Shown here piece by piece: positions 24,067-33,525 of a stretch of DNA of 61,199 bases. Source of the stretch: an uncultured Ruminococcus sp. (GTDB lineage Bacteria; Bacillota; Clostridia; Oscillospirales; Acutalibacteraceae); NCBI GenBank assembly GCA_902768825.1, contig CACXMR010000008.1:1-61199 (forward strand), given 5' to 3'. The notes beneath the pieces are model-generated. The model ran no database searches. It saw only the letters and a program-made list of their open reading frames with translations, and was not told the origin of the DNA. Position numbers and translations under genes: made by a program. Positions within the stretch are counted from its first letter, which is position 1, and each line of letters opens with the position of its first letter.

Positions 24067-25890
24067 TCAGTTGTTATTGTCGTCAACGTCTGTATAATCT
24101 GCGTTGTAAACACCGTTGTCGCCCTCAGGAGCCTGGTTCTGGGCTGCTCCCTGTGCAGCAGCGTCCTGATAGAGCTTCTCGGAAACCGCATACATATCCT
24201 TCTGGAGCTCGTCCTTGGCGATCTGGATATCCTCCATGTTGTTTCTGGAGAGAGCTGATTTTACGTTTGCGATCTTGCTGCGGAGGTTCTCCTTGTCAGA
24301 GTCAGAGATATGCTCGCCGTTCTCATTGATGAGCTTCTCAACGGCATAAACAAGGTTCTCAGCCTCGTTCTTCTTATCTACTTCTTCTCTGCGCTTCTTG
24401 TCCTCAGCTGCATAAGCCTCTGCATCGTGGATAGCCTTATCGATGTCGTCCTTGCTCATGTTGGTGTTGGAGGTGATTGTGATGTGCTGCTCTCTGCCGG
24501 TGCCGAGATCCTTAGCGGATACGTTAACGATGCCGTTAGCGTCGATATCGAAGGTTACCTCGATCTGGGGAACGCCTCTCATTGCAGGAGCGATGCCGTC
24601 CAGCTTAAAGAGACCCAGCTGCTTGTTGTCTCTTGCAAACTCACGCTCACCCTGGAGCACGTTGACCTCAACCTGAGTCTGGTTATCGGCTGCGGTAGAG
24701 AAGATCTGGCTCTTCTTGGTGGGGATGGTGGTGTTTCTCTCGATGATCTTTGTCATGATTCCGCCCTGTGTCTCAACGCCCAGTGAAAGGGGAGTTACGT
24801 CGAGGAGGAGGAGACCCTGCACGTCGCCGCCGAGAACGCCTGCCTGAATAGCAGCGCCGATAGCAACGCACTCATCGGGGTTGATGCCCTTGAAGGGTTC
24901 CTTGCCGATAAGGCTCTTTACAGCCTCCTGAACAGCGGGGATTCTTGAAGAACCGCCGACCATGAGCACCTTGTCGATCTCGCTGATCTTGAGACCGGAA
25001 TCTGCCAGTGCCTGACGAACAGGACCCATTGTCTTTTCGACCAGGTCAGCAGTCAGCTCGTTAAACTTAGCTCTTGTGAGAGTGTAGTCAAGGTGCTTAG
25101 GACCTGTAGCGTCTGCGGTGATAAAGGGAATGTTGATCTGAGCTGTAGTAATGCCTGAAAGCTCGATCTTTGCCTTTTCAGCCTCGTCCTTGAGACGCTG
25201 CATAGCTGTCTTGTCGCCTCTGAGGTCAATGCCGTTGTCAGCCTTAAAGCTCTCTACCAGCCAGTCCATGATCTTCTGGTCAAAGTCATCGCCGCCGAGA
25301 CGGTTGTTACCTGCTGTAGCAAGAACCTCCTGAACGCCGTCGCCCATCTCGATGATGGAAACGTCGAAGGTACCGCCGCCCAGGTCATAAACCATAACCT
25401 TCTGGTCGTTTTCCTTGTCAACGCCATAGGAAAGAGCAGCTGCTGTAGGCTCGTTGATGATACGCTTTACATCGAGACCTGCGATACGGCCTGCGTCCTT
25501 TGTTGCCTGACGCTGTGAGTCGGTGAAGTAAGCAGGAACGGTGATAACTGCCTGGGTTACAGGCTCACCGAGATAAGCCTCTGCGTCCTTCTTGAGCTTT
25601 GTGAGGATCATTGCGGAGATCTCCTGGGGAGTATACTCCTTGGAGTTGATCTTTACTTTATAAGATGTACCCATCTGTCTCTTGATGGATGCGATGGTGT
25701 GGTCGGGGTTAGAAACTGCCTGACGCTTTGCCACCTGACCTACGAGTCTCTCGCCGTTCTTTGCAAAAGCAACAACAGAGGGAGTTGTTCTTGAGCCTTC
25801 AGCGTTTGCGATAACAACAGGCTCGCCGCCTTCGATAACTGCTACACATGAGTTTGTTGTACCAAGGTCAATACCGATTGTCTTTGCCAT
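24067..25890 (-). CDS. dnaK: Chaperone protein DnaK (Hsp70)
   Basis: The main Hsp70 chaperone, 607 residues. The ATPase domain starts [13 protein letters not shown] and includes [13 protein letters not shown] and [11 protein letters not shown]. The interdomain linker is [15 protein letters not shown] (about residue 360), followed by the substrate-binding domain and a helical lid. The tail ends in acidic residues ([10 protein letters not shown]). GGAGGTAATTT precedes the ATG. It is downstream of hrcA and grpE and is therefore expected to be controlled by HrcA at CIRCE. Confidence 0.97.
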   Translation of the reverse strand: MAKTIGIDLGTTNSCVAVIEGGEPVVIANAEGSRTTPSVVAFAKNGERLVGQVAKRQAVSNPDHTIASIKRQMGTSYKVKINSKEYTPQEISAMILTKLKKDAEAYLGEPVTQAVITVPAYFTDSQRQATKDAGRIAGLDVKRIINEPTAAALSYGVDKENDQKVMVYDLGGGTFDVSIIEMGDGVQEVLATAGNNRLGGDDFDQKIMDWLVESFKADNGIDLRGDKTAMQRLKDEAEKAKIELSGITTAQINIPFITADATGPKHLDYTLTRAKFNELTADLVEKTMGPVRQALADSGLKISEIDKVLMVGGSSRIPAVQEAVKSLIGKEPFKGINPDECVAIGAAIQAGVLGGDVQGLLLLDVTPLSLGVETQGGIMTKIIERNTTIPTKKSQIFSTAADNQTQVEVNVLQGEREFARDNKQLGLFKLDGIAPAMRGVPQIEVTFDIDANGIVNVSAKDLGTGREQHITITSNTNMSKDDIDKAIHDAEAYAAEDKKRREEVDKKNEAENLVYAVEKLINENGEHISDSDKENLRSKIANVKSALSRNNMEDIQIAKDELQKDMYAVSEKLYQDAAAQGAAQNQAPEGDNGVYNADYTDVDDNNN

Positions 25891-25970
25891 AAAAATTACC
25901 TCCGATAATAATTTTATCTATACATTGAATGGATCAGGCAGGATAGCCTGTTTTGCACGTTATTACGGTC

Positions 25971-26549
25971 TTACTGACCGTTTGAAATCTGCACCATTGC
26001 ATGACGTATGATGCGTTCGCCGATCATAAAGCCCTTCTGATATACTGTGGCGATATGATCCTCTTCGATTTCAGGATCGTCCACCCTGGATATAGCGTTG
26101 TGGTAATCAGGGTCAAACTTCTCCCCTCGCTCTCCAAAGGACTTGACTCTGAGCTTTTCAAGGGCGGAGTCAAGCTTTTTCTGGATAAGCTCCAGACCCT
26201 TTCTGAATTCATCGGGCATATTCTGTCCTGCGTCAAGAGCCAGTGCAAAGTTGTCCACCACCGGCAGGAAGGCTTCGACTGCCGCTGCCGTTGCGTTGTC
26301 ATAAGTAGAGAGCTTTTCCTTCTCGGTGCGCTTGCGGAAATTATCATATTCTGCAGCCATTCTCAGGAACTGATCCTTCTGGGAATCATACTCTTTTTTC
26401 AGAGCCTCAAAGTCCTCTGCCGGTACCATATCAGCAAGCTCTGCTGCAGGCACCTCCTCAGAAATGATATCTTCTTCGGCTTCTTCGACCACGGATGTTG
26501 CTTCTGTTTCGTTGTCAGCTTTACTGACATTTTTCTTTTTCTTACCCAT
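25971..26549 (-). CDS. grpE: Nucleotide exchange factor GrpE
   Basis: GrpE releases ADP from DnaK and acts as a thermosensor. The protein has a disordered acidic N-terminus (residues about 1-50), a long coiled-coil helix with the family signature AAEYDNFRKRTEKE, and the C-terminal beta domain (EVLQKGFMIGERIIRHAMV-like, here YQKGFMIGERIIRHA). The ATG at 26549 has AAGGAGAG just upstream; an earlier in-frame GTG at 26567 overlaps that site and is rejected. At 192 residues it is typical. It lies between hrcA and dnaK. Confidence 0.95.
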   Translation of the reverse strand: MGKKKKNVSKADNETEATSVVEEAEEDIISEEVPAAELADMVPAEDFEALKKEYDSQKDQFLRMAAEYDNFRKRTEKEKLSTYDNATAAAVEAFLPVVDNFALALDAGQNMPDEFRKGLELIQKKLDSALEKLRVKSFGERGEKFDPDYHNAISRVDDPEIEEDHIATVYQKGFMIGERIIRHAMVQISNGQ

Positions 26550-26591
26550 CGTGATCTCTCCTTTCACTGTGTTTTGTCATTTTATATGTCC

Positions 26592-26615
26592 TACAGCCCT
26601 TGCTGATGAAGGGGC
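26592..26615 (-). other. Hairpin between hrcA and grpE
   Basis: CAGCCC...GGGCTG complementary arms flank a short loop in the hrcA-grpE spacer without a T run. It could be an mRNA processing site in the heat-shock transcript. Confidence 0.35.
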
Positions 26616-26629
26616 TGTTCTGACAGTCA

Positions 26630-27658
26630 TCATATATCCAGCAGCTCCGCAAGGGACCCGCCCACGATGTCTGCAACGCTTATCAGTGTTGAGACGATCC
26701 TGGGATAATCCATTCTCAACGGACCTATCAGAGCAAGCAAACCTGTGCACTGGGGTGCGGCGGTATAATTTGCTGCGATTATGCTCAGGTTTTTCAGTGC
26801 CGGGTGACTCAGTTCGCTGCCGATGAGCACGCCCGAATGTGCTTCTGCTGCAGAGATCAGCTTGTTCAGCTCCCTTGGCTTTCTCAGCAGCCCCATGACC
26901 TTCTTTCCGTCTGCGGGATCCAGCTCCGGCATAGAAAACAGGTTTTCCTGTCCCCTGATGGCTGTTCCGTCGGCGGACGCCTCCTTAGCGGCCTCGCTTA
27001 CGGCAAGGAGCACGCTGGGCATTATCATTGACATATCCCCAAAGGAGATCGCTGTTGACTGTATGAAAGCAGGTGTAACGGCAGTCACGGGCATACCGGT
27101 GAGACGTTCGTTTATAGCCTTGTCAAACATCTCAAGCAGGGAAGGAGTAATGGTATACTCACACCGGAAAAGCTTTGGTTTGACTGAACCAAGTGAGGTT
27201 ATCAGCACTGCCATAGCGGTGTAGTTGCCCGTGTGCACGAATCTTATATGTCGGATAAGGGCGTTTTCTCCCGGCGGGGAAGTAGCCACAGCCGCACAGC
27301 CGGTTATCCTCGACAGGATGTCCGCCGCTGTTTCCAGCAGTCTTTCCGGGGTATCGGCGCTTGTGCTGAGCCTATCCTTGATAGCGGTCAGTTCCCTTTT
27401 TCCAAGGGGCTGGGGCCTCATAAGATCGTCGATATATACACGATAGCCAAGCTCCGTAGGCACTCTGCCCGATGAGGTGTGAGGCTGTTCAAGCAGTCCC
27501 AGACCTGACAGCTCAGCCATATCGTTTCTGACGGTTGCTGACGAAACATTAAAATCAAGCACATCGCACACGGCCTTTGAGCCGATAGGATCGCCCGTCC
27601 TTATATATGCCTCAACAACCGCTTCAAGAATTTTCATTTTTCTTTCAGTCGGTTCCAT
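26630..27658 (-). CDS. hrcA: Heat-inducible transcription repressor HrcA
   Basis: HrcA represses the heat-shock operons by binding the CIRCE inverted repeat. The N-terminal winged helix (residues about 1-75) holds the family signature GSKAV...FNVSSATVRNDMAELSGLGLLEQPHTSSGRVPTELGYRVYID. A GAF-like dimer domain follows. The 342-residue length is normal. The ATG at 27658 is preferred because AGAGG is 8 bases upstream; a GTG nine bases earlier directly abuts that site. A perfect CIRCE sits 17 bases upstream of the start, so the operon is autoregulated. Confidence 0.95.
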   Translation of the reverse strand: MEPTERKMKILEAVVEAYIRTGDPIGSKAVCDVLDFNVSSATVRNDMAELSGLGLLEQPHTSSGRVPTELGYRVYIDDLMRPQPLGKRELTAIKDRLSTSADTPERLLETAADILSRITGCAAVATSPPGENALIRHIRFVHTGNYTAMAVLITSLGSVKPKLFRCEYTITPSLLEMFDKAINERLTGMPVTAVTPAFIQSTAISFGDMSMIMPSVLLAVSEAAKEASADGTAIRGQENLFSMPELDPADGKKVMGLLRKPRELNKLISAAEAHSGVLIGSELSHPALKNLSIIAANYTAAPQCTGLLALIGPLRMDYPRIVSTLISVADIVGGSLAELLDI

Positions 27659-27674
27659 ATCAGCCACCTCTTTG

Positions 27675-27701
27675 TTAGCACTCTTGAGTGGCGAGTGCTA
27701 A
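27675..27701. promoter_or_regulatory. CIRCE operator (HrcA binding site)
   Basis: A perfect match to the consensus TTAGCACTC-N9-GAGTGCTAA, with arms at 27675-27683 and 27693-27701. It lies between the promoter and the hrcA start. Confidence 0.98.
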
Positions 27702-27710
27702 TCTATTAAT

Positions 27711-27739
27711 AATTTACCATTATCTTATCCGATTGTCAA
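27711..27739 (-). promoter_or_regulatory. Promoter of the hrcA-grpE-dnaK operon
   Basis: On the minus strand, TTGACA (27739-27734), a 17-base spacer and TAAATT (27716-27711) lie immediately upstream of CIRCE, the expected geometry for HrcA control. Confidence 0.8.
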
Positions 27740-27814
27740 GACCCTTATACCTGGTTTTTGAAAATAATTTGATAATTCTTTCACCGCTTTTTAATAAAAT
27801 CACAATAACTCAGG

Positions 27815-28206
27815 ACCGGCAGCTTGCCGGGTGCGGGGTTCGCTCCACTCCGTTCCGCTCTGTGTACGAATCAAAACTATATAACTTTCTTCCCGCGGAA
27901 ACAGAATTATAATGTCACGATGACTATCAACGCGAAATCGGCACCGGCGGCTCGCCGGGCGCGGGGTTCGCTCCACTCCGTTCCGCTCTGTGTACGAATC
28001 AAAACTATGTAACTTTCTTCCCGCGGAAACAGAATTATAATGTCACGATGACTATCAACGCGAAATCGGCACCGGCAGCTTGCCGGGCGCGGGGTTCGCT
28101 CCACTCCGTTCCGCTCTGTGTACAAGCCGAAACTGCACCCTCGCAGGCGGCAAGCTGCCGCTCCCCTGTTCGCGCTGCACGCTCCACTCCGTTCCGCTCT
28201 GTGTAC
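27815..28206. repeat. 128-bp tandem repeat array with partial copies
   Basis: Two full units (27815-27942 and 27943-28070) and a partial third (from 28071) share a period of exactly 128 bases. Each begins ACCGGC followed by a GC-rich palindrome, then GGGGTTCGCTCCACTCCG and TTCCGCTCTGTGTAC. A fourth, isolated occurrence of the final core is at 28180-28206. The two full units differ by only a few bases. The same core is present on the opposite strand near 53757-53795. No coding capacity is supported. It separates the heat-shock operon from fabV. Confidence 0.9.
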
Positions 28207-28256
28207 AAGATGATAATAAACTAAGAACCGTGAAGGCGTAGTAACAAAACTGACTG

Positions 28257-28308
28257 CAAAAAAATACCCTGAGTCATTTCCGGGCTTCGGCTTTGAGATG
28301 ACTCAGGG
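28257..28308 (-). terminator. Terminator of fabV
   Basis: A perfect 11-bp stem, CCCTGAGTCAT (28267-28277) with ATGACTCAGGG (28298-28308), is followed on the minus strand by TATTTTTTT. Confidence 0.9.
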
Positions 28309-28326
28309 CTATTATTGTTTTATTGA

Positions 28327-29499
28327 TTATAAAAGAATTTCTCTGTTGGGGTCAGTGTCGGCTTCATAATCTACGCCTTCAATACCAAAACCAAAGAGCT
28401 TGTAGAAGTCGCTGAAATAGCCGTCGAGGTCAGCGTGGGTGTCGAGGTTTTCCGTGGTGATGGTGCTCCAGAGCTTGTCTACCTCAGACTGTATCTCAGG
28501 CTGCATTTCAAGATCATCAAGACGAATACGTCCCTGATCGTCGGCAACGACCTCGCCGCTGTCATTGTAGAGCTTTTCGTTGAGGAGACGGTACATCTGC
28601 TCGATGCAGCCCTCGTGGACATTGTGCTCCTTCATTACCTTATAGAGGATCGAGATATACAGCGGGACTATCGGGATAGCGGCGCTGGACTGAGTGACAA
28701 GAGCCTTGTTTACGGAAATATAAGCCTTGACACCCTGGGCTGTGATCTCCTTTGATGTAGCAAACAGGTGATCCTTTGCCTTGCCGATGGAGCCGTCAGC
28801 ATACATGGGGTGCGTGATCTCCGGGCCGATGTAGGAATATGCAACAGTAACCGCATTGTCCGAGAGAGCGCCCGCAGCCTTCAGTGCGTCTATCCATGCC
28901 TTCCAGTCCTCGCCGCCCATGACCTTGACGGTTGCAGCGATTTCCTCATCGCTGGCAGGGGTAACGGTGATGTCGCTTACGATGCGGTTTTTAAGGTCGA
29001 TGGTTTTGTTTGTGTATGGCTCACCCACGGTTTTGAGCACTGAGGTATAGGTGGAGCCGTCAGCCATAGTGCGGCGGGGGGCGGCAAGACTGTAAACAAC
29101 CAGATCGACCTTGCCGAGATCGTTCTTTATCATGGCGATGGTCTGCTGCTTGATCTCCTCAGAGTAAGCGTCTCCGTTGACGGTTTTTGCATAGAGTCCG
29201 TCCTCACGGGCAAGCTCTTCAAAGGCGGCGGTGTTGTACCAGCCGGAGGAAGCGGTCCTTGCTCCGGATGCGGGCTTGTCAAAGATTACGCCGATGGTTG
29301 CTGCTCCAAAGGAATAAGCCGCCGTGATCCTTGATGCCAGGCCATAGCCCATAGATGCTCCGATCACAAGCACCTTTTTGGGGCCGTCAGCGTGTTTGTG
29401 AGCCTTGACATATTCGATCTGCTCCCTGACCGCAGCTTTACATCCGTCGGGATGAGCGGTGGTGCAAATGAAACCTCTTACCTTGGGTGTGATTATCAT
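28327..29499 (-). CDS. fabV: Trans-2-enoyl-CoA / enoyl-ACP reductase, FabV family
   Basis: An NADH-dependent short-chain-dehydrogenase-like enzyme that reduces trans-2-enoyl thioesters. The N-terminus IITPKVRGFICTTAHPDGC and the nucleotide-binding VLVIGASMGYGLASRI are family signatures. The active-site pair fits Y-x8-K (YADGSIGKAK). At 390 residues it has the usual size of FabV/TER proteins. Depending on the organism it serves fatty-acid synthesis or crotonyl-CoA reduction to butyryl-CoA; sequence alone does not decide. AAGGAG lies 10 bases before the ATG. The gene has a strong terminator after it and a 112-base spacer before it. Confidence 0.95.
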   Translation of the reverse strand: MIITPKVRGFICTTAHPDGCKAAVREQIEYVKAHKHADGPKKVLVIGASMGYGLASRITAAYSFGAATIGVIFDKPASGARTASSGWYNTAAFEELAREDGLYAKTVNGDAYSEEIKQQTIAMIKNDLGKVDLVVYSLAAPRRTMADGSTYTSVLKTVGEPYTNKTIDLKNRIVSDITVTPASDEEIAATVKVMGGEDWKAWIDALKAAGALSDNAVTVAYSYIGPEITHPMYADGSIGKAKDHLFATSKEITAQGVKAYISVNKALVTQSSAAIPIVPLYISILYKVMKEHNVHEGCIEQMYRLLNEKLYNDSGEVVADDQGRIRLDDLEMQPEIQSEVDKLWSTITTENLDTHADLDGYFSDFYKLFGFGIEGVDYEADTDPNREILL

Positions 29500-29611
29500 A
29501 AATATCGCTCCTTACATAAAAATAATAGAGAGTGAAGCTGTCAGTTATCTGTGATGTGCTTCACCCTCATTTTAACATATTATTACCGTTTTGTAAAACA
29601 CAAAGCAGTTA

Positions 29612-30388
29612 TTATTCTATTTCACTATATTCCCTTGCTTCGCCGGGAACATTTTTAAAGACATGTCCCTTTCCGTCAGCCGAGACGTATATGCCGCCCA
29701 AAAGCTCGATGTGGTCGGTATATTCAAGCTTTGGGGTATAGGTGTAGCAGGGCAGACCGTTTATATCGGTAAGGGTCATGTCCACCTCAAAGACGTATTC
29801 TGTGATGCCTTTTTCAAGGCCGAGACCCTTTTCCTTTGCCGCCAGGAATGAAATTGCATCGTTGGGGCTTATAACGGCATCGGGACACCTGGCTTTCCAG
29901 TCCTTATCCATCTCGGCGGTGCCTTGCTGGGCAGTCTCATAGCCGCCCATCCAGTTCTGAGTGAGTACATTTGAGCCGTCGCAAGACACGAGGCAGTGGG
30001 TTCCCATCAGTATAGTCTTGCCGTTTGTTTCCACACAAGGATATATGGAGTAATACTTCTCTCCCTTATAGTCAATGATCCCCAAATTAGCCTTTTTGTG
30101 ATCCTTCAGGCTCTGGCCAACGTAAAACTGTTCTATCCCGCAGGTGTCTATCAGCTCACAGGCCTTTTCAAAGCTAATGCTGCCCTCAGGGGCTTTTACG
30201 TCTGAGACGGAGCTTCTTTCCACAAGGTCACTCTGCAAGGGCTTTACGGATGTGTCCGAAACATAGATCACGTTGCTGTCATCAGGCGTGACATCCTTGT
30301 TGGTCTTGCTTGAGCAGCCGCAGAGAGCAAGAGGCACGCACAGCAATGCTGCGACAACAGCCTTTTTGACAATAGTAGCTTTTTTCAT
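29612..30388 (-). CDS. Lipoprotein of unknown function
   Basis: A 258-residue surface lipoprotein that I cannot assign to a family. The signal peptide ends in a lipobox LALCGC (C24 lipidated), followed by a short polar linker. The mature part has pieces such as SFEKACELIDTCGIEQFYVGQSLKDHKK and a C-terminal beta-rich region with GGIYVSADGKGHVF. The start at 30388 follows GAGGATTACC; an upstream in-frame start inside the preceding gene is rejected because the signal peptide begins at 30388. It lies 43 bases after rlmA, probably in one transcript with it. Confidence 0.7.
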   Translation of the reverse strand: MKKATIVKKAVVAALLCVPLALCGCSSKTNKDVTPDDSNVIYVSDTSVKPLQSDLVERSSVSDVKAPEGSISFEKACELIDTCGIEQFYVGQSLKDHKKANLGIIDYKGEKYYSIYPCVETNGKTILMGTHCLVSCDGSNVLTQNWMGGYETAQQGTAEMDKDWKARCPDAVISPNDAISFLAAKEKGLGLEKGITEYVFEVDMTLTDINGLPCYTYTPKLEYTDHIELLGGIYVSADGKGHVFKNVPGEAREYSEIE

Positions 30389-30431
30389 GGTAATCCTCAT
30401 TTCTTTTATCTTTACAGGGCGTTCCCTGAGT

Positions 30432-31241
30432 TTATTTCCTGACAAGGACCCTTACCCAATAGTTCACGGTGAGTCTGAGAGAGTCCGTAGCCTCCAGCAT
30501 TTCCCGCTTATCCTTGCGTATCCGCCAGAAGTGGGGCGTCATCATCAGCAGGTCCCGTAGGGAAGGATTGTCAAGCACCAGCTCATATCTGTATTCCTGA
30601 CGCAAGGCCTCGTCAAAAAGCTCTGTGCACTCTGCGGGGTGCTTATCCTGAGGGAATACCTCATCGTAGATAATGCTTTTCAGCTCCCTGAGATGATCGC
30701 TGCCTACAGTGACCTCCACAACGCAGCCTCCCTTTTTGAGAACCCTTGCATATTCTTCGGGCAGCAGCAGCGAAAACATGGCGCATACACAGTCAAGCTG
30801 GCTGTCGGCTATCGGCAGCCGTGAGGCGGTGGCAACCAAAAATAGTATGCCCTTGTCTCTGGAGCAGGCCATGCGGGCGCCTTCCTTGGAAATGTCTATC
30901 CCTATGTAATCCCCTGGCATATCAGCCCTGAGCTTTGCGGTATAATATCCCTCTCCGCAGCCTATATCAAGCACACGGGGATTTTTGGGGGCATACTGCT
31001 TCATGGCGCTCAGGACGCTCTTACAGATAGTCTCATAGCTCCCGCCGTCAAGGAACCGCCTTCGTGCCTTCAGCATTTCTGCGGTGTCTCCCGGGTCGAG
31101 GGAGTGCTTAAACTGAACGGGCAGCAGGTTGACATATCCCTGTCTTGCCCTGTCAAAGCTGTGGCCGCCGCTGCATTGCAGAGTCTTGCCCATATCTGAC
31201 AGTTCCCTGCCGCATACAGGACATTTCAGTTTTATATCCAT
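30432..31241 (-). CDS. rlmA: 23S rRNA (guanine-N1)-methyltransferase, RlmA family
   Basis: A 269-residue SAM-dependent methyltransferase acting on a guanine in 23S rRNA (G745 or G748 type). The N-terminal zinc finger is visible as CPVCGREL...LQCSGGHSFD, followed by RARQGYVNLLP, the RlmA hallmark. The SAM site is VLDIGCGEGYYT (about residues 90-101). AAGGAG precedes the ATG. Its neighbours in the same direction are a SprT-like protein upstream and a lipoprotein downstream. The RlmAI versus RlmAII specificity cannot be told by eye. Confidence 0.88.
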   Translation of the reverse strand: MDIKLKCPVCGRELSDMGKTLQCSGGHSFDRARQGYVNLLPVQFKHSLDPGDTAEMLKARRRFLDGGSYETICKSVLSAMKQYAPKNPRVLDIGCGEGYYTAKLRADMPGDYIGIDISKEGARMACSRDKGILFLVATASRLPIADSQLDCVCAMFSLLLPEEYARVLKKGGCVVEVTVGSDHLRELKSIIYDEVFPQDKHPAECTELFDEALRQEYRYELVLDNPSLRDLLMMTPHFWRIRKDKREMLEATDSLRLTVNYWVRVLVRK

Positions 31242-31272
31242 TGTGGCACCACTCCTTGTGGAGATGTAGGGT

Positions 31273-31773
31273 CTATTTTATCCTTATGAGACTGCCTCCG
31301 CAGCGGCAGCGGTAGCGTGAGGGATGAGCCACCACAGGCGACAGTCTTGTCCGTGATATTTTTGCACCGCACTTGCGGCATTCAAGTATATATTTGGCAG
31401 CGCTCTCGCTTTCTACCGGAGAAATGCCCATTTCCTCAGGGGTATTCGTGCGGCTGATGGAATAGCCATAGAGCCTGTTCATTATTGCTGCATACCTTTT
31501 AAAGAGACTGCCGTGGTCGCCGCAGCCCTTGCAGGTGTGTATCAGCTCGTGGGCAAGGGTCTGGCAGCAGGAGCGTTCAGGTGCATTCAGCAGCACAGAG
31601 GACACCTCGATGGTGTACTGCCCGTTGCGGCAGATACACTGACCGAAACGCTTCTTTGCACGGGTATTTATCCTGACGTGACGGTCGGTATTCTCCGAAA
31701 AGGGAATGCCGGCGTTTCTTGCCTGTTCCATCACGATCAGCAGCAGTCTGTCGGGGTCGTTAGTTGATGTCAT
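31273..31773 (-). CDS. SprT-like zinc metalloprotein
   Basis: A 166-residue protein with the zincin motif HELIH (H75, E76, H79), a likely third zinc ligand at H87, and a C-terminal zinc ribbon with paired cysteines (CRKCG...CRCGG). This is the arrangement of SprT/Spartan-N domain proteins. Eukaryotic relatives cut DNA-crosslinked proteins, but a bacterial substrate is not established. It starts 10 bases after the preceding deacylase gene with GAGGAT upstream, so it is part of a short operon. Confidence 0.8.
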   Translation of the reverse strand: MTSTNDPDRLLLIVMEQARNAGIPFSENTDRHVRINTRAKKRFGQCICRNGQYTIEVSSVLLNAPERSCCQTLAHELIHTCKGCGDHGSLFKRYAAIMNRLYGYSISRTNTPEEMGISPVESESAAKYILECRKCGAKISRTRLSPVVAHPSRYRCRCGGSLIRIK

Positions 31774-31783
31774 ATTGCTATCC

Positions 31784-32326
31784 TCAAAGGTTAACTATGG
31801 TGGGTTCATATCCGAGACAGGGCAGTATCTTCTCCATGAGATCGGATGTCTTTATCCTCAGGCTGGAGGTGTTTATGCAGGGGTGGCAGCCAAAATAGTC
31901 AGCACTGAGAAGGTCTTTGTCTATGAGCAGTCTTACCTTGTGCTCCCTGTCGTTCATAAGTCCCATTACGCTGACCGATCCAGGGGTCAGGCCGAGAAGC
32001 TCCTGCATGAAGCCCTCCTCAGCAAAGGACAGTCGGGCAGAGTTGATCTGACTTGAAAGGTCCTTGGTGCGGAAGCCCTTATCGGCGGGCATCAGAAGGA
32101 GATAAAAGTCGGTTTTCTGACGGTTGCACAAAAACAGGTTTTTGCACAGCACCACCCCGAGGAGCTTGTCAACTGCAATACAGTCCTCCATGGTGCGGGC
32201 GGCGGTGTGGTCGGCTCTCAGGTATTCGATGCCTAATTTTTCCAGCATATCATAAACGGCAAGCTCCACAGGGAGCCTGTCGTCTGTTGGTCTTGTACTA
32301 TAAATGGTTATATCTTTATTATCCAT
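31784..32326 (-). CDS. YbaK/ProX-type aminoacyl-tRNA deacylase
   Basis: A 180-residue editing-domain protein that hydrolyses mischarged aminoacyl-tRNA (Ala-tRNA-Pro or Cys-tRNA-Pro in characterised relatives). The sequence has the YbaK core: HTAARTMEDC, KNLFLCNRQKTDFYLLLMPADKGF, the LGLTPGSVSVMGL segment and the CHPCINTSSLRI end, which is typical of the ProX/PrdX branch. The start at 32326 follows CGGAGG. It is the first gene of the group deacylase, SprT-like, RlmA and lipoprotein. Confidence 0.88.
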   Translation of the reverse strand: MDNKDITIYSTRPTDDRLPVELAVYDMLEKLGIEYLRADHTAARTMEDCIAVDKLLGVVLCKNLFLCNRQKTDFYLLLMPADKGFRTKDLSSQINSARLSFAEEGFMQELLGLTPGSVSVMGLMNDREHKVRLLIDKDLLSADYFGCHPCINTSSLRIKTSDLMEKILPCLGYEPTIVNL

Positions 32327-32400
32327 TGTTGTCCTCCGAGCTTTGAACTGTGTATATAATATCACAGCCGGCGGTGGATTTCAATAGCTTTGGGGATTTA

Positions 32401-33234
32401 TCAGAGCATCGCAAGGGAGGGGAAGACGGAGCGGCCCATTTCCGAAAGCAGGCAGGCAATGCCGTCCTCGTCATTTGAAGCGGTGACATAATCCGCTGCG
32501 CTTTTTACCGTGTCGGAGGCGTTGTCCATAGCGACGCCAAGACCTGCATAGCGGATCATCGTGATATCGTTGAAGCCGTCACCAAAAGCGATGCACTCAT
32601 CGGTGGAAATGTTTATTGCCCTGAGCAGTCTTTCGAGGGACTGAGCCTTGTCTACCGAGACGGGGACTATCTCAAGGAAGAAGGGTTCTGATCTGAAGAT
32701 GCCAAGCTCTCCCTGGAAGCGGCGGGACAGCACCTGCTCAAGCTCGGAAATGACCTCCGGCTCTCCGCTCAGCAGGCATTTGGGCACGTCCTCGGTGACA
32801 GTGCCTTCAAAATCCGTTATGTATTCAAGGGGCATACGGTTGATGCGGGCCTCCAGCTCTGCATATTTGTTAAGCTTGTGACCCACAAGGATCTTTCCGT
32901 CGCTGTAGGTGTTGATGCCTACAGGATAATCCTTGATGACAGAGCAGATCTGCGGGATATACGATGCGGACAGATAATTGCGGTACAGGCTGTTTCCTGT
33001 CCGGCAGTCCACGATACAGCCGCCGTTATAGGGCATGATGTAGCCGCCGAATTCCCTGAGCCTGAGGTCTGCGGCATAAGGAGCGACGCCCATTGTCGGG
33101 CGTCCGGAGGCGAGAACGATCCTGCCGCCGTTTTTCTGGAACGTGATCAGCTTGCTCTTTGTGCGGAGGGAAATGGTTTTACGGGAATTTGTAAGTGTAC
33201 CGTCAATATCCAGCGCAATGATTCTGAATAGCAT
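32401..33234 (-). CDS. HAD-superfamily (Cof-type, subfamily IIB) phosphatase
   Basis: A 277-residue cytosolic hydrolase. The nucleophile motif is ALDIDGTLTNS (residues about 7-17), motif II lies in VLASGRPT, and the last motif is FGDGFNDITMIRYAGLGVAM with the magnesium aspartates, followed by the Cof signature. Family members remove phosphate from sugar phosphates, FMN precursors or pyridoxal phosphate, so the substrate is open. AGAGG lies 11 bases before the ATG. It is the most upstream gene of this minus-strand run and is 75 bases from the deacylase gene. Confidence 0.9.
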   Translation of the reverse strand: MLFRIIALDIDGTLTNSRKTISLRTKSKLITFQKNGGRIVLASGRPTMGVAPYAADLRLREFGGYIMPYNGGCIVDCRTGNSLYRNYLSASYIPQICSVIKDYPVGINTYSDGKILVGHKLNKYAELEARINRMPLEYITDFEGTVTEDVPKCLLSGEPEVISELEQVLSRRFQGELGIFRSEPFFLEIVPVSVDKAQSLERLLRAINISTDECIAFGDGFNDITMIRYAGLGVAMDNASDTVKSAADYVTASNDEDGIACLLSEMGRSVFPSLAML

Positions 33235-33525
33235 AAATGATCAGACCTCTTTCCGAATGGTCGTGTCCGGCTTTTTGCTTCTGGAGCTAAAGCATGACTG
33301 TGTGATTTGTGCCATTTATTGGAAAAGGGACTTTTTTATGGGCTGTCCCTGCAATAAATGCACAATATTTTGTCAAGCCTTATTCTAAAAGAATATTGGT
33401 TCTCCGTCAATAGCATTAATGTCACATAATACATATCAATTTCCGAAATTTTTGTTTCTTTCGGAAAATAACATAAGCAAATATGGTCATATTATACAAT
33501 TTTTTAAAATTATTAAAAAAATATA
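33235..33525. other. AT-rich divergent intergenic region
   Basis: No gene can be supported. It separates the HAD gene (minus) from the lipoprotein gene (plus) and must hold both promoters; only the plus-strand one is clear. Confidence 0.45.

Noticed and set aside
27815-28206. CRISPR array
   Set aside because: The unit is 128 bases with no short repeat and unique spacer pattern, and no cas genes are near.
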